In this document: positions 28,108-37,707 of the stretch, one piece after another | Numbering within the stretch: position 1 is the stretch's first letter | Layout: every line of letters starts with the position of its first letter | Origin: an uncultured Erythrobacter sp. | Lineage (GTDB): Bacteria > Pseudomonadota > Alphaproteobacteria > Sphingomonadales > Sphingomonadaceae | Length of the DNA: 64,000 nucleotides | Assembly: GCA_947499095.1 (NCBI GenBank) | Contig: CANMMR010000003.1 | Location: forward strand, 1 to 64,000 | Direction of reading: 5' to 3' | The notes under the pieces: generated by a model | What the model was told of the DNA's origin: nothing | What the model saw: only the letters and a program-made list of their open reading frames with translations | Databases searched by the model: none | Position numbers and translations under genes: made by a program

Positions 28108-29535
28108 ATGGCAAGCGTCATTGAGAAAACCATCCGCAAGGCCGTTACCCCGGCAATACAGGCTGTGGCGGCCATCAATCGCACGCGTCTCTCCGAACCG
28201 TCGGAAAATCCGTTTCTCAAGGGCGTCCACACGCCGATGACGGAAGAGAAGACAATCGAGAACTTGGCGGTGACCGGCACGATCCCCGCCGAACTCGATG
28301 GTCGCTATGTACGGGTCGGCCCCAATCCATTTGGTGATGCGGGCAAGGGGCATCACTGGTTCATCGGCGATGGCATGGTCCACGGCGTGCGGCTGAAGGG
28401 TGGCAAGGCCGAATGGTACCGCAACCGGTTCATCCGCTCGCACGAGCTTCAAGCGAAAGGTGGCCCGAAAGGCGTCGGCGGTCCGCGTCGTGGGTATAGC
28501 GATACCGTCAATACCAATGTCATGGGAATCGGCGGTACGATCATGGCGCTGGTCGAAGCGAATTCCTATCCCGTCCAGCTGGACGAAAATCTAGAAAGCG
28601 TGGCTTACAGCGATTTCGGGGGAGGTCTTGCGGGATCCTTTACTGCCCATCCGCATCAGTGTCCGGTGACCGGAGAGCATCACGCAATTTGTTATCAGGC
28701 GGACAAGCCCAACCGGATCTGGCACGTCGCATTGAACGAGCAAGGCGGAGTTCTGCGCGAAATAGCAATTCCGGTCGTCAACGGCCCCTCCATCCATGAT
28801 TGCGCTTTGACTGAGAACTACGTTGTCATCCTCGACCTGCCGGTGACCTTTTCGATGCGGGCACTCCTCGCAGGCCAGCGTTTTCCCTATCGCTGGAATC
28901 GCGGGCATCGGGCGCGCGTCGGACTGCTGCCGCGCAAGGGCGGCGCAGATGACATCGTGTGGTGCGATGTCGATCCCTGCTACGTGTTCCATGTCGGCAA
29001 CAGTTTCGAGGCCGAGGGCAAGGTCGTGATCGACCTGTGCGCCTACGAGACCATTTTCGACGGTGAGATGCCGGGCCCTTATGGCAAGCCGCTAGGTCTA
29101 GAGCGCTGGACTGTCGATCCCGCGACACAATCGGTCGAGCGTGTGACGCTCGATGCCGCAGGGCAGGAGTTCCCCCGACCCGACGAACGCTATTTCACCA
29201 AGCCCTATCGCTATCTGTGGTCGGACGGGCTCGAAGGCGATCTCGATTTCGTCTCCGCCCTACCGATCTATCGCCACGACCTGCAGACCGGCGAGAAGAT
29301 CGAACACGATTTCGGCGAAGGCCGTATCCCGGGCGAGTTCGTATTCGTGCCGCGCAGCGAGGATGCACCCGAGGGCGATGGCTGGATCATGGGCTATGTC
29401 ATCCATCGCAACGAGGCCACCAGCACGCTCGAAATCCTCGAGGCCGTCACGCTCGAGCCGGTCGCGTCCGTGCATATTCCGCACCTTATCCCGTCGGGCT
29501 TTCACGGGAACTGGATTGCCGCTAGCCACGGCTGA
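28108..29535 (+). CDS. carotenoid oxygenase (RPE65/CCD family)
   Basis: A 475-residue non-haem iron dioxygenase of the carotenoid/stilbene cleavage family. Conserved stretches are [11 protein letters not shown] near residues 66-76, [15 protein letters not shown] near 82-96, [18 protein letters not shown] near 176-193 (His ligand), [21 protein letters not shown] near 229-249 (His ligand) and [10 protein letters not shown] near the C-terminus (His ligand, here [10 protein letters not shown]). It may cleave a carotenoid or a lignin-type stilbene. It is divergent from TetR, and the ABC exporter genes follow with no gap, which suggests the product is exported or that the three work in one response. 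Confidence 0.92.
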   Translation: MASVIEKTIRKAVTPAIQAVAAINRTRLSEPSENPFLKGVHTPMTEEKTIENLAVTGTIPAELDGRYVRVGPNPFGDAGKGHHWFIGDGMVHGVRLKGGKAEWYRNRFIRSHELQAKGGPKGVGGPRRGYSDTVNTNVMGIGGTIMALVEANSYPVQLDENLESVAYSDFGGGLAGSFTAHPHQCPVTGEHHAICYQADKPNRIWHVALNEQGGVLREIAIPVVNGPSIHDCALTENYVVILDLPVTFSMRALLAGQRFPYRWNRGHRARVGLLPRKGGADDIVWCDVDPCYVFHVGNSFEAEGKVVIDLCAYETIFDGEMPGPYGKPLGLERWTVDPATQSVERVTLDAAGQEFPRPDERYFTKPYRYLWSDGLEGDLDFVSALPIYRHDLQTGEKIEHDFGEGRIPGEFVFVPRSEDAPEGDGWIMGYVIHRNEATSTLEILEAVTLEPVASVHIPHLIPSGFHGNWIAASHG

Positions 29536-30471
29536 GTGGAGCCGATTCTCGAACTCAGCGGCCTGACCAAGGTCTATCCCGGCGGGCTCAAGGCGCTCGA
29601 CGATGTTGATCTCACCATCCGCAAGGGCGAGATTTTCGCGCTGCTCGGGCCAAACGGGGCGGGCAAGACCACGCTGATCGGCGCGGTTTGTGGACTGGTG
29701 CGGCCGAGCGGCGGCACGATCCGCGCCTTCGGCCACGATCTCGCGTCCGACTGGCGCAAGGCGCGCGCCCGTATCGGGCTCGTACCGCAGGAACTCAGCA
29801 CAGACATGTTCGAGCCGGTGAAGCGGGCGGTCAGCTATTCGCGCGGTCTCTTCGGTCTCCCGCCCGATCCGGCTCGGATCGAGGAAATCCTGCGTAGCCT
29901 GAGCCTATGGGAAAAGCGCGACGAGCGGATCATGGCGCTGTCGGGCGGGATGAAGCGCCGCGTCCTTATCGCCAAGGCACTGGCGCACGAACCCGACCTG
30001 CTATTCCTGGACGAGCCCACGGCGGGCGTCGACGTCGAGCTGCGGAAGGGCATGTGGGCGATTATCGACCAGATGCGCGCGCGCGGCGTCACGATAATTC
30101 TCACGACCCACTATATCGAGGAAGCCGAGGAAATGGCGGACCGCGTCGGCGTGATCCGCAACGGCCAGATCATCGCGGTGGACGAGAAGGACGCTCTGAT
30201 GGCAAAGCTGGGCCGCACCGAAGCGCATATCGCACTGGCCGAGTCGATGCAGACATTGCCACCAGCGATTGCGCAATTCCCGGTTGAGATAGAACAAGAC
30301 GGTATGTCGCTCTGCTACCGCGGCGGAGACGGCACCGGCCGCGGCAAGGCCGAGGTTGCGGACCTCACCAAGGCGCTCACCCACGCCGGCATCGATTACG
30401 TCGGCATCGAAACGCGCGAGAGTAGTCTCGAGGATATCTTCGTTTCGCTGCTCGGGGAGGAGGCGCAATGA
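29536..30471 (+). CDS. ABC-2 type exporter, ATP-binding protein
   Basis: A 311-residue ABC ATPase with Walker A LLGPNGAGKTT near residues 36-46, the LSGGMKRRVLIAKALA signature near 134-149 and Walker B LLFLDEPTAGVD near 155-166, followed by a C-terminal extension of about 90 residues. It starts with GTG directly after the carotenoid oxygenase stop, with no spacer. Its stop overlaps the permease start by 4 bases, so the pair forms one exporter. The cargo is unknown; the family includes drug and polysaccharide exporters. Confidence 0.92.
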   Translation: MEPILELSGLTKVYPGGLKALDDVDLTIRKGEIFALLGPNGAGKTTLIGAVCGLVRPSGGTIRAFGHDLASDWRKARARIGLVPQELSTDMFEPVKRAVSYSRGLFGLPPDPARIEEILRSLSLWEKRDERIMALSGGMKRRVLIAKALAHEPDLLFLDEPTAGVDVELRKGMWAIIDQMRARGVTIILTTHYIEEAEEMADRVGVIRNGQIIAVDEKDALMAKLGRTEAHIALAESMQTLPPAIAQFPVEIEQDGMSLCYRGGDGTGRGKAEVADLTKALTHAGIDYVGIETRESSLEDIFVSLLGEEAQ

Positions 30472-31232
30472 TCGCGTGGCGCTCCACCTGGTCGATCTAC
30501 AAGCGCGAATTGCTGCGTTTCCTGCGGACAGCCTTCCAGTCCGTCCTTGCCCCCGTGCTGACGACCACGCTTTATTTCATCGTCTTCGGCGCGGCCATCG
30601 GCGGGCGCATGCCCGACCTTGGCGGCGTGGGTTACGGAGCTTTCATCATCCCCGGCTTGCTGATGCTCACACTCTTGGGTGAAACAACCAGCAATTCTAG
30701 CTTCGGCATCTACATGCCGCGCTTCACCGGCACGATCTACGAATTGCTGAGCGCGCCCGTCGGTGTGGCCGAAACGCTGATCGGCTTCGTCGGGGCGGCG
30801 ATGACCAAGAGCCTGATCCTTGCCGCCATCATCCTGGCGACCGCGCGTTTCTTCGTCGACTACAGCATCGCCTATCCGCTGCTCGCCGTGCTCTACATCA
30901 TGCTGGTCGCGGCAGCTTTCAGCCTGTTCGGCTTCATCCTCGGCATATGGGCGGACAATTTCGAGAAGCTCGGCATCATCCCGATGCTGTTCCTCACCCC
31001 GCTCACCTTCCTCGGCGGCACATTCTACTCGATCGACATGCTCCCTGCGCCGTGGGACATGATCGCGCTGGCCAATCCCATCGTCTATCTCGTCAGCGGG
31101 TTGCGCTGGACCTTTTATGGCAGCAGCGACGTGGACATCTGGGTCAGCTTCGGCATCACGCTTGCGTTTCTCGCCGCATGCATTGCGGTGATCGCCTACA
31201 TCTTCAAGACGGGTTGGCGCCTGCGGGCGTGA
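30468..31232 (+). CDS. ABC-2 type exporter, permease
   Basis: A 254-residue inner-membrane permease with six hydrophobic segments, of the ABC2_membrane type; the LLSAPVGVAETLIGFVG and ILGIWADNFEKLGIIPMLFLTPLTFLGG stretches match the conserved ABC-2 motif region. Coupled to the ATP-binding gene by a 4-base overlap. Probably the end of the operon, since the next gene follows a 111-base gap with a palindrome. Confidence 0.9.
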   Translation: MIAWRSTWSIYKRELLRFLRTAFQSVLAPVLTTTLYFIVFGAAIGGRMPDLGGVGYGAFIIPGLLMLTLLGETTSNSSFGIYMPRFTGTIYELLSAPVGVAETLIGFVGAAMTKSLILAAIILATARFFVDYSIAYPLLAVLYIMLVAAAFSLFGFILGIWADNFEKLGIIPMLFLTPLTFLGGTFYSIDMLPAPWDMIALANPIVYLVSGLRWTFYGSSDVDIWVSFGITLAFLAACIAVIAYIFKTGWRLRA

Positions 31233-31287
31233 TCTCCAAACCTTTCTGACAGGCTCTTTCCGCGTTCAGAATCCGGACAGCCGGTCG

Positions 31288-31301
31288 GGCGCAATTGCGC
31301 C
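31288..31301. promoter_or_regulatory. 14-bp perfect palindrome upstream of the barrel gene
   Basis: GGCGCAATTGCGCC lies 43 bases before the 31344 start in the gap after the ABC permease. It is a perfect palindrome with an A/T core, unlike the surrounding sequence, and may be an operator. No terminator is evident in this gap. Confidence 0.35.
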
Positions 31302-31343
31302 GCTGCGCCACGGGAAACGGCGCTACAGATTCAAGGATAGAAC

Positions 31344-31901
31344 ATGAAGAAAATCGCATTCACCGCCGCCGCCGCCGCAGCAGCAGCCATCGCGCTGCCG
31401 AGCGCTGCGCAGGCGCAGGACGTGGTGCCGGGTAACGGCTTCATCGGCGTCCAGGCCGGTGTCCACGACCTCGGCCTCGACGACGAGTTGGAAGACATCG
31501 GCCCGGGCCTCGAACTCGACGATTCGAGCCCGATCTTCGGCGTCTTCGCCGGCTACGACGTCCCCGTCGGCCCCGCGCTCTTTATCGGCGCGGAAGCCAA
31601 CTACAATTTCGGCACCGACGCGCTGGACGGCGATTACGGCGCGAATGCCCGTCTCGGCTTCAGCGTGCCGGGGGGCGCGAAGATCTATGGCCGTGCCGGC
31701 ATTCAGGCGATCAAGGTCGATTACAGCGAGATCGTCAACGACGATTCGATCGATTTCGACGGCATCGACGATACCGAGAGTGATTATCTTGTCGGCATCG
31801 GCGCGGATGTTCCGGTCGGTCGGGCTTTCGTGCGCGGCAATCTCGACACGATCAGCTTCGACACGATGCGCGCAACGGTCGGCCTCGGCCTGCGCTTTTA
31901 A
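31344..31901 (+). CDS. outer-membrane beta-barrel protein (porin/opacity-like)
   Basis: A 185-residue secreted protein. The signal peptide (KKIAFTAAAAAAAAIALPSA, cleaved after AQA near 24) precedes an alternating-hydrophobic barrel rich in Gly and Asp with EANYNFGTDALDGDYGANARLG and a final strand ending LGLGLRF, with the terminal aromatic residue typical of outer-membrane insertion. It resembles the OmpA-like/outer-membrane barrel 13 proteins; its role is unknown. Gly- and Asp-rich loops may bind ions. Confidence 0.85.
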   Translation: MKKIAFTAAAAAAAAIALPSAAQAQDVVPGNGFIGVQAGVHDLGLDDELEDIGPGLELDDSSPIFGVFAGYDVPVGPALFIGAEANYNFGTDALDGDYGANARLGFSVPGGAKIYGRAGIQAIKVDYSEIVNDDSIDFDGIDDTESDYLVGIGADVPVGRAFVRGNLDTISFDTMRATVGLGLRF

Positions 31902-32006
31902 TTGTACTTCTACCAAAGTCTTCGATGAGGCCGGTTTCCGCAAGGGAGCCGGCCTTGTTCCTATACAGGGTGGCGAGGTCGCGCCGAGCACGCTAGGCGC
32001 TCGCTC

Positions 32007-32960
32007 ATGCCACGAATTCGCCTTTCCACCCTTGCCATCCTGACGGCGCTCGCCGCCGCGACACCAGTGAGCGCACAGCTGCCGGACGGCGCGCGCCAGA
32101 TGATCGATGCCGCTCTTGCCAGCGGCGACGACGCCAAGATCGCTACCGTGCTCGAACTTGCCCGGACCACATGGCCCGACGAGGCTGACGACATCTCTGA
32201 AATCGAGAGCGAATGGCAGGCGGCCAGGACTGAACGTGCCGCTGCCGCCGCCAAGGCGGAAGAGGAAGCCATTCGCTCCGCAGGCTTGTTCGATCGCTGG
32301 AGCGGCGAGGGCGAGCTGGGCGGCTTCCAGTCGAGCGGCAATAGCGACACCGTCGGCCTGTCCGCCGGGTTGAAGCTCAAGCGCGAAGGGATCGACTGGT
32401 CGCATCGCCTGCGGGCACGTTTCGATTACCAGCGCCAGAACGGTGTCACCAGTCGCGAGCAATTGCTGGCAGCATACGAGCCGCGCTGGCAGTTCGGCGA
32501 GAACGTCTTCGCCTATGGACTCGCCCAATACGAACGCGACCAGATCCAGGGGGTCGATGCGCGCTATGCGCTCTCCGGGGGTCTTGGTTACAAGGTGGTC
32601 GACCGCGAGGGGCTCAGCCTGGCAATCAAGGCCGGGCCGGCCTATCGCGTGACGGAATACACTGATGGGCGTAGCGAAAGCCGCGTGGCGGGCCTCGCCG
32701 GCTTCGATTTCGATTGGCAGATATTCGAGCGCCTCACGCTGACGCAGGATGCGAATGCCGTGGCCGAAACCGGCGGCGAGGCGCTGGTCATAGTCGACGG
32801 ATCTAACACCACGCTCAATCTGCTCACCGGGCTGGATGTCAAAGTCAGCGACAGCTTGCGCGCGCGGATGTCCTACCAGCTCGATTACGACAGCAATCCG
32901 CCAGTCGGGAAAGTGTCGACCGACACGCTGACCCGCGCCACGCTGATCTACGGTTTCTGA
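32007..32960 (+). CDS. DUF481-family outer-membrane protein (YdiY-like)
   Basis: A 317-residue protein with a signal peptide (residues about 1-24, ending VSAQL), a helical charged section (about 60-95, with repeated Ala/Glu/Lys) and a DUF481 barrel: [22 protein letters not shown] near 104-125 and repeated strands to the C-terminal LIYGF. DUF481 proteins (YdiY) appear on salt stress or metal limitation. It sits 3 bases before tgt. Confidence 0.88.
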   Translation: MPRIRLSTLAILTALAAATPVSAQLPDGARQMIDAALASGDDAKIATVLELARTTWPDEADDISEIESEWQAARTERAAAAAKAEEEAIRSAGLFDRWSGEGELGGFQSSGNSDTVGLSAGLKLKREGIDWSHRLRARFDYQRQNGVTSREQLLAAYEPRWQFGENVFAYGLAQYERDQIQGVDARYALSGGLGYKVVDREGLSLAIKAGPAYRVTEYTDGRSESRVAGLAGFDFDWQIFERLTLTQDANAVAETGGEALVIVDGSNTTLNLLTGLDVKVSDSLRARMSYQLDYDSNPPVGKVSTDTLTRATLIYGF

Positions 32961-32962
32961 TC

Positions 32963-34096
32963 ATGTCCGAGCGGTTTGCCTTCACGATCCATGCGACCGA
33001 CGGAGCGGCACGCACGGGTGTTATCGCGATGCAGCGCGGCGAAATCCGTACGCCGGCCTTCATGCCCGTGGGTACCGCAGCAACGGTCAAGGCAATGAAA
33101 CCCGAGACGGTCCGCAAGACCGGGGCGGATATCATTCTCGGAAATACTTATCACCTGATGCTGCGGCCGGGTGCGGAGCGGGTCGCACGGCTCGGCGGGC
33201 TGCACAAGTTCATGAACTGGGAGCGCCCGATCCTGACCGACAGCGGCGGATATCAGGTTATGAGCCTGTCCGACCTGCGCAAGCTGACCGAAGAGGGCGT
33301 CGAATTTCGCAGTCATCTCGACGGGTCCAGACACATGCTGACGCCCGAGCGGTCGATGGAGATCCAGCGCCTGCTCGGAAGCGATATCGTCATGGCCTTC
33401 GACGAATGCCCGCGCGCCGATCGCCCGCGCGACGAGATTGCGGCGAGCATGGAAATGTCGATGCGCTGGGCGGGACGCAGTCGCGACGGCTTCGATGCTG
33501 GCGGCGAGCACGCCGCCCGCTCGGCCCTCTTCGGCATCCAGCAGGGCGCGCTGGACGAGGATTTGCGCAAAATAAGCGCGGAGAAACTCATCGAGATCGG
33601 CTTCGACGGGTATGCCATCGGCGGGCTCGCCGTGGGCGAGGGGCAGGAGGCGATGTTCGCAACGCTCGATTTCGCGCCGGGCCAGTTGCCGCCTGATCGC
33701 CCGCGCTACCTAATGGGCGTAGGCAAGCCCGACGACCTCGTCGGTGCGGTAGAGCGCGGCGTCGACATGTTCGATTGCGTGCTGCCGAGCCGGTCGGGCC
33801 GCAACGGGCAGGCCTTCACCTGGAACGGCCCGATCAACCTGCGCAACGCGCGCTTTGCGGAAGACCAGGGGCCGCTCGATGCTCGCTGCTCCTGCGACAC
33901 CTGCGGTACGTATTCGCGGGCCTATATTCACCATCTCGTCCGCTCGCAGGAAATCCTCGGCGCGATGCTGATGACCGAGCATAATATCGCCTTTTACCAA
34001 CAGCTGATGCAGGCGATGCGCGATGCCATCGGGCAAGGGCGCTTCGCTGCGTTCGCCAGCGACTTCCGGCGTGACTATCTGGTCGGCAATTCCTAG
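32963..34096 (+). CDS. tgt: tRNA-guanine transglycosylase
   Basis: Exchanges guanine 34 of Asp, Asn, His and Tyr tRNAs for preQ1. The 377-residue protein has [21 protein letters not shown] near residues 92-112 (catalytic Asp in the first motif, with the second, [17 protein letters not shown], near 268-284) and the zinc site [16 protein letters not shown] near 308-323. It starts 2 bases after the DUF481 stop, so is probably co-transcribed with it, and works with queA in this window. Confidence 0.96.
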   Translation: MSERFAFTIHATDGAARTGVIAMQRGEIRTPAFMPVGTAATVKAMKPETVRKTGADIILGNTYHLMLRPGAERVARLGGLHKFMNWERPILTDSGGYQVMSLSDLRKLTEEGVEFRSHLDGSRHMLTPERSMEIQRLLGSDIVMAFDECPRADRPRDEIAASMEMSMRWAGRSRDGFDAGGEHAARSALFGIQQGALDEDLRKISAEKLIEIGFDGYAIGGLAVGEGQEAMFATLDFAPGQLPPDRPRYLMGVGKPDDLVGAVERGVDMFDCVLPSRSGRNGQAFTWNGPINLRNARFAEDQGPLDARCSCDTCGTYSRAYIHHLVRSQEILGAMLMTEHNIAFYQQLMQAMRDAIGQGRFAAFASDFRRDYLVGNS

Positions 34097-34105
34097 CTAG
34101 GCGGG

Positions 34106-34870
34106 ATGGCCCTGTTCTCCCGGCGAAAACGACAATCGGCTCTTCCATCTGCGACGTGGTCGCTGCCACCAGCTAGAGTCGCTCCCCGGCAGGAGAGCTA
34201 CTTGCTCGTGATCGCAATTATCACGGTGTTGTTGTGGCAGATGCCTTTCGGCCAACTGGTGCTCTACCCGTTCTCGCTGCTGGCCACCTGGTTTCACGAG
34301 ATGGGCCATGGCCTGACCTCGATGGCACTGGGTGCGCGGTTCGACGAGCTGGTGATCTTCCCGAACGGGTCGGGCTATGCGCTGTCGTCCTGGCCGGGCG
34401 AGCCTTCGCGGCTGTCACGCGCGCTTACTGCAGCTGTCGGCCTGCTTGGGCCCTCGATTGCAGGATCGCTGCTAATTGTCGGTTCGCGCAGTCCCGCCGC
34501 TACTCGCTTTTTGCTCGCGGCGCTTGGACTAATCCTCGCCCTATCGACAATCATTTGGGTGAGATCGCTCGCCGGATGGATCGTTCTCCCAGCCTTCGCT
34601 GCGATTTGCGTCGGAGTCACCATCTGGGGTAGTCGAAAGTCCCAGCGCTTCGCGATCGAATTGCTGGGTGTGCAGGCGGCGATCAGCCTCTGGCGTGATC
34701 TGGGTTATCTGTTCAGCGACGGTGGATACGTCGGAGGCGAGTTTATCACCTCCGACACCGGCGCGATCGAGGAAGCGTTGCTTCTGCCCTATTGGGTGTG
34801 GGGCGGTCTGATTACAGCCTCCGCCATAGCAATCATCGTTGGTGCACTCCGGGTCGCGTCTCGCCGATGA
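34106..34870 (+). CDS. M50-like membrane metallopeptidase
   Basis: A 254-residue integral membrane protein with about six hydrophobic segments and the zinc-binding motif HEMGH at about residues 64-68 in the second segment, followed by TSMALGARFDELVIFPNGSG, as in the M50B-like family whose substrates are mostly unknown. No second clear Asp ligand motif is visible. It begins 9 bases after tgt and may share its transcript. Confidence 0.78.
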   Translation: MALFSRRKRQSALPSATWSLPPARVAPRQESYLLVIAIITVLLWQMPFGQLVLYPFSLLATWFHEMGHGLTSMALGARFDELVIFPNGSGYALSSWPGEPSRLSRALTAAVGLLGPSIAGSLLIVGSRSPAATRFLLAALGLILALSTIIWVRSLAGWIVLPAFAAICVGVTIWGSRKSQRFAIELLGVQAAISLWRDLGYLFSDGGYVGGEFITSDTGAIEEALLLPYWVWGGLITASAIAIIVGALRVASRR

Positions 34871-34874
34871 TCCC

Positions 34875-35045
34875 TCAAGCCGCAGACTTTTCGCGCATCT
34901 CGAGGATCGTGCCGCGATAGGGCACGAAACGGCCCGCCGCATCGAGAAAGCCGGCACCGATCGCATTGGCGAAAGACTGGGCGTCGCGCAGGCTATCGTA
35001 CCATTTCCCACGCCGGTTCGGCGTCACGAAGCGATATTGTGTCAT
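34875..35045 (-). CDS. small orphan protein
   Basis: A 56-residue frame starting MTQYRFVTPNRRGKWYDSLRD, with a compact hydrophilic sequence ending EMREKSAA. It is placed beside rpsD on the same strand, past the rpsD terminator hairpin. The regular amino-acid composition suggests a real gene, but I do not recognise a family; the frame continues upstream to 35228, where it overlaps the terminator and rpsD and has poor content. Confidence 0.55.
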   Translation of the reverse strand: MTQYRFVTPNRRGKWYDSLRDAQSFANAIGAGFLDAAGRFVPYRGTILEMREKSAA

Positions 35046-35115
35046 AGTATCATCGAAATTCGCACAGGGCAGGCCGTATCCGGCCAACCCTCTGAAAACG
35101 CGACGAATTGAAACG

Positions 35116-35143
35116 AAAAAGGGCGGCCCCGCAGGACCGCCCC
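35116..35143 (-). terminator. intrinsic terminator of rpsD
   Basis: A GC-rich hairpin (GGGCGGTCCTGCGGGGCCGCCC on the minus strand) followed by TTTTT lies about 24 bases past the rpsD stop. Its stem-loop and T tract fit a Rho-independent terminator for rpsD. Confidence 0.85.
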
Positions 35144-35166
35144 ATTCGTGACCAAACCGTCGTTTC

Positions 35167-35781
35167 TTAGCGCGAGTAGAACTCGACCACGAGGTTCGGT
35201 TCCATGGTGACCGGGTAGGGCACTTCATCGAGCTTCGGCACGCGGGTGAAGGTCACCTTGTCGGTGCCATCGGGCGCGACGTAGTCGGGAATTTCACGCT
35301 CGGGCAGGCTCTGCGCTTCGATCACCAGCGCCATGTCCTGAGCTTTTTTGCCGAGGCTGACGACGTCGCCGACCTTTACGCGGGCCGAGGCGACGTTGGT
35401 CTTCACGCCGTTCAGATAGATGTGGCCGTGGCTCACGATCTGGCGGGCAGCGAAGATGGTGGGCGCGAACTTGGCACGATAGACGACCATGTCGAGGCGC
35501 TGTTCGAGCAGGCCGATCAGGTTCTGACCGGTGTCGCCCTTCATCTTGGACGCTTCGGTGTAAGTGCGCTTGAACTGCTTCTCGGTCACGTCGCCGTAAT
35601 AGCCCTTCAGCTTCTGCTTGGCGCGCAGCTGCAGGCCGAAATCGGACATCTTGCCCTTGCGGCGCTGGCCGTGCTGGCCGGGACCGTAGGAACGCTTGTT
35701 GACCGGAGAATTAGGGCGACCCCAGATGTTTTCACCCATCCGGCGGTCGAGTTTGTACTTGGCGCTCTTGCGCTTCGACAT
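35167..35781 (-). CDS. rpsD: 30S ribosomal protein S4
   Basis: Binds 16S rRNA early in small-subunit assembly. The 204-residue protein starts [20 protein letters not shown] and has an S4 RNA-binding domain near residues 94-155 with [27 protein letters not shown] and a C-terminal VVEFYSR end. The 35781 ATG is the normal start. It ends at an intrinsic terminator. Confidence 0.97.
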   Translation of the reverse strand: MSKRKSAKYKLDRRMGENIWGRPNSPVNKRSYGPGQHGQRRKGKMSDFGLQLRAKQKLKGYYGDVTEKQFKRTYTEASKMKGDTGQNLIGLLEQRLDMVVYRAKFAPTIFAARQIVSHGHIYLNGVKTNVASARVKVGDVVSLGKKAQDMALVIEAQSLPEREIPDYVAPDGTDKVTFTRVPKLDEVPYPVTMEPNLVVEFYSR

Positions 35782-35989
35782 AAGTCTTTCCTTCGATTTG
35801 CTGAGCCATGCGTTTGATGGCCATCCAACCCGGCATCGCACCGTCGGACCACATGGGTCCGGCGCGGCCACCGCTTCACCGGGGTGCGGGGCCAATTAGC
35901 GAGGCGCGCGAATAGCAGTTTTGCGCCATTCGTCAAGCGGCGAGATAGGCGCTCGACAAAGCGCCGCGGGGAGGGCATCGCGCACCGCC

Positions 35990-36301
35990 ATGGACGACAC
36001 ATTCAAGCTCCCCGAAGACTGCATCGACATGAGCGAAGTGCGGGTCGGGGTCGATACGACCGACCGGCAACTGATGGAGCTGCTCGACCGCCGCTTCGGT
36101 TATATGCGCGCTGCGGCCCGCATCAAGACCGACCGCAATATTGTGCGCGACGAAGCGAGAAAGGCGCAAGTCATTGGCAATGCTGTTACGGACGCCGAGG
36201 CACGCGGGCTTCCATCCGAGAAGATTGGCGAAATCTGGGAACTTCTGGTCGAAACCTCGATCGCTTACGAACTCGAGGAATGGGACCGGATCAGGGCTTA
36301 G
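35990..36301 (+). CDS. chorismate mutase (AroQ type)
   Basis: Rearranges chorismate to prephenate for phenylalanine and tyrosine. The 103-residue single-domain protein has the AroQ helices with VDTTDRQLMELLDRRFGYM near residues 18-36 (catalytic Arg), IKTDRNIVRDEARKAQVIGN near 42-61 and the C-terminal ELEEWDR end. It is a monofunctional form. Its 3' end overlaps the convergent trmJ by 11 bases. Confidence 0.9.
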   Translation: MDDTFKLPEDCIDMSEVRVGVDTTDRQLMELLDRRFGYMRAAARIKTDRNIVRDEARKAQVIGNAVTDAEARGLPSEKIGEIWELLVETSIAYELEEWDRIRA

Positions 36302-37019
36302 GCTCGCGCTGGAGCGATGACAGCACACCGCGCAGGGTGCGAACCTCGAGGTGGTTCCAACCCGGCTTCGTGAGTACCCCGCGCAAGGTCCGCCGCGTGG
36401 CTTCCGCCCGGCTTTCGGGCAGGAAATAGCCCTTCGGTTCGAGCATACGGTCGAGATGGTCGATCAGACCTTCGAGATCGTCCTGCGGCGCGGGCGGGAG
36501 CAGAGCTTCCTGCGTCGGTTGCACCAGCGTTTCGTGTTTCGACCATTCGTAAGCGCACAGGATCACTGCTTGCGCAAGGTTCAGTGAGCCGAAATCGGGA
36601 TTTATCGGCACGGTAAGGATCGCGCGGGCGAGGGCGACGTCGTCCGTTTCGAGGCCCGAGCGTTCGGGGCCGAACAGGAAGGCGCTGCGGCCGACATTTG
36701 CGGCCATCTCGCGCGCGGCTTCTTCCGGCGTTACGACCGGTTTGGTGACGCCGCGCTTGCGGACGGTGGTGGCGTAGACATGCGCACAATCGGCCACGGC
36801 TTCCGCTGTGGTAGCATAGACTTGCGCTCGTTCGAGCACGATATCGGCACCCGCAGCGGCCGGACCTGCCGAAGGATTCGGCCAACCATCGCGGGGCTCG
36901 ACCAGACGTAGCTCCGTCAGCCCGAAGTTGAGCATCGCCCGCGCCGCCTTACCGATATTCTCGCCAAGCTGCGGCCGGACGAGCACGACCACCGGCTTGC
37001 GCGTGTCAGCTTCGCTCAT
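36291..37019 (-). CDS. trmJ: tRNA/rRNA methyltransferase of the SPOUT (TrmJ) family
   Basis: A 242-residue SPOUT methyltransferase with [33 protein letters not shown] near residues 10-42 (RNA-binding loop), [20 protein letters not shown] near 115-134 (SAM knot) and [24 protein letters not shown] near 140-163. These match TrmJ, which methylates the 2'-OH at position 32 of tRNA; other SPOUT enzymes look similar, so the exact target is less certain. It starts 14 bases within the nrdR 3' end. Confidence 0.85.
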   Translation of the reverse strand: MSEADTRKPVVVLVRPQLGENIGKAARAMLNFGLTELRLVEPRDGWPNPSAGPAAAGADIVLERAQVYATTAEAVADCAHVYATTVRKRGVTKPVVTPEEAAREMAANVGRSAFLFGPERSGLETDDVALARAILTVPINPDFGSLNLAQAVILCAYEWSKHETLVQPTQEALLPPAPQDDLEGLIDHLDRMLEPKGYFLPESRAEATRRTLRGVLTKPGWNHLEVRTLRGVLSSLQREPKP

Positions 37020-37473
37020 TCGCCGCGTCCTGCACCGTGCTGGCAAACTCTTCGAAATCGCGGGCTTCGCTGAAGTCGCGATAGACGCTGGCGAAGCGGA
37101 TATAGGCGACGCTGTCGATCTGGCGCAGGCCATCCATTACCATCTCGCCGATCCGCTGCGAGGCGATCTCGGCTTCGCCTGCGGTTTCGACCTGCCGCTG
37201 GATCCCGCTCGCCAACTGGTCGATGCGCTCCTGCGGAACATCGCGCTTGCGGCAGGCGAGGGTGATCGACTGCTCCAGCTTGGCGCGGTCGAAGGGCTGG
37301 CGGCGATCGCCTGATTTGACGACGGTCACTTCGCGCAACTGCACCCGCTCGAACGTGGTGAAGCGCGCGCCGCAGCTCGAACACTGGCGGCGACGGCGGA
37401 TCGAGGTAGAATCCTCGGTCGGACGACTGTCCTTTACCTGGCTGTCGTCATGGGCACAGAAAGGGCAGCGCAT
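37006..37473 (-). CDS. nrdR: transcriptional regulator NrdR
   Basis: Represses ribonucleotide reductase genes depending on dATP/ATP. The 155-residue protein has the zinc ribbon [18 protein letters not shown] and [19 protein letters not shown] (four Cys) near residues 1-45 and an ATP-cone with [20 protein letters not shown] near 51-70. It lies between trmJ (14-base overlap) and the 73-residue membrane orphan, the common glyA-nrdR neighbourhood of alphaproteobacteria. Confidence 0.95.
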   Translation of the reverse strand: MRCPFCAHDDSQVKDSRPTEDSTSIRRRRQCSSCGARFTTFERVQLREVTVVKSGDRRQPFDRAKLEQSITLACRKRDVPQERIDQLASGIQRQVETAGEAEIASQRIGEMVMDGLRQIDSVAYIRFASVYRDFSEARDFEEFASTVQDAANERS

Positions 37474-37481
37474 TCAGGTGG

Positions 37482-37703
37482 TTACTTCTTGATCCTGTTG
37501 TAGAATGCGTATCCCGCTCCGGCTGCCAGGCCGATCGGCCAAGTGACCACCGGCAGCAGCGCCGCAGCGACGACGCCGACGGCCGCCCCGGTCAGGACCG
37601 GCTTGGTAGAAGGGTGGCTCATGCCTTCCTTGGCCATGGCCTTCGCCTCGATCCGGGCGCGCTCGCCCAGATCGTAACCCTTATCGTAATCGTCCTGGCT
37701 CAT
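37482..37703 (-). CDS. small membrane protein of unknown function
   Basis: A 73-residue protein with an N-terminal charged half (KGYDLGERARIEAKAMAKEG) and a hydrophobic segment, GAAVGVVAAALLPVVTWPIG, near residues 39-58, so one or two membrane passes. It sits 4 bases after glyA and 8 bases before nrdR on the same strand, so is in the glyA-nrdR-trmJ operon. Confidence 0.75.
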   Translation of the reverse strand: MSQDDYDKGYDLGERARIEAKAMAKEGMSHPSTKPVLTGAAVGVVAAALLPVVTWPIGLAAGAGYAFYNRIKK

Positions 37704-37707
37704 CGGT

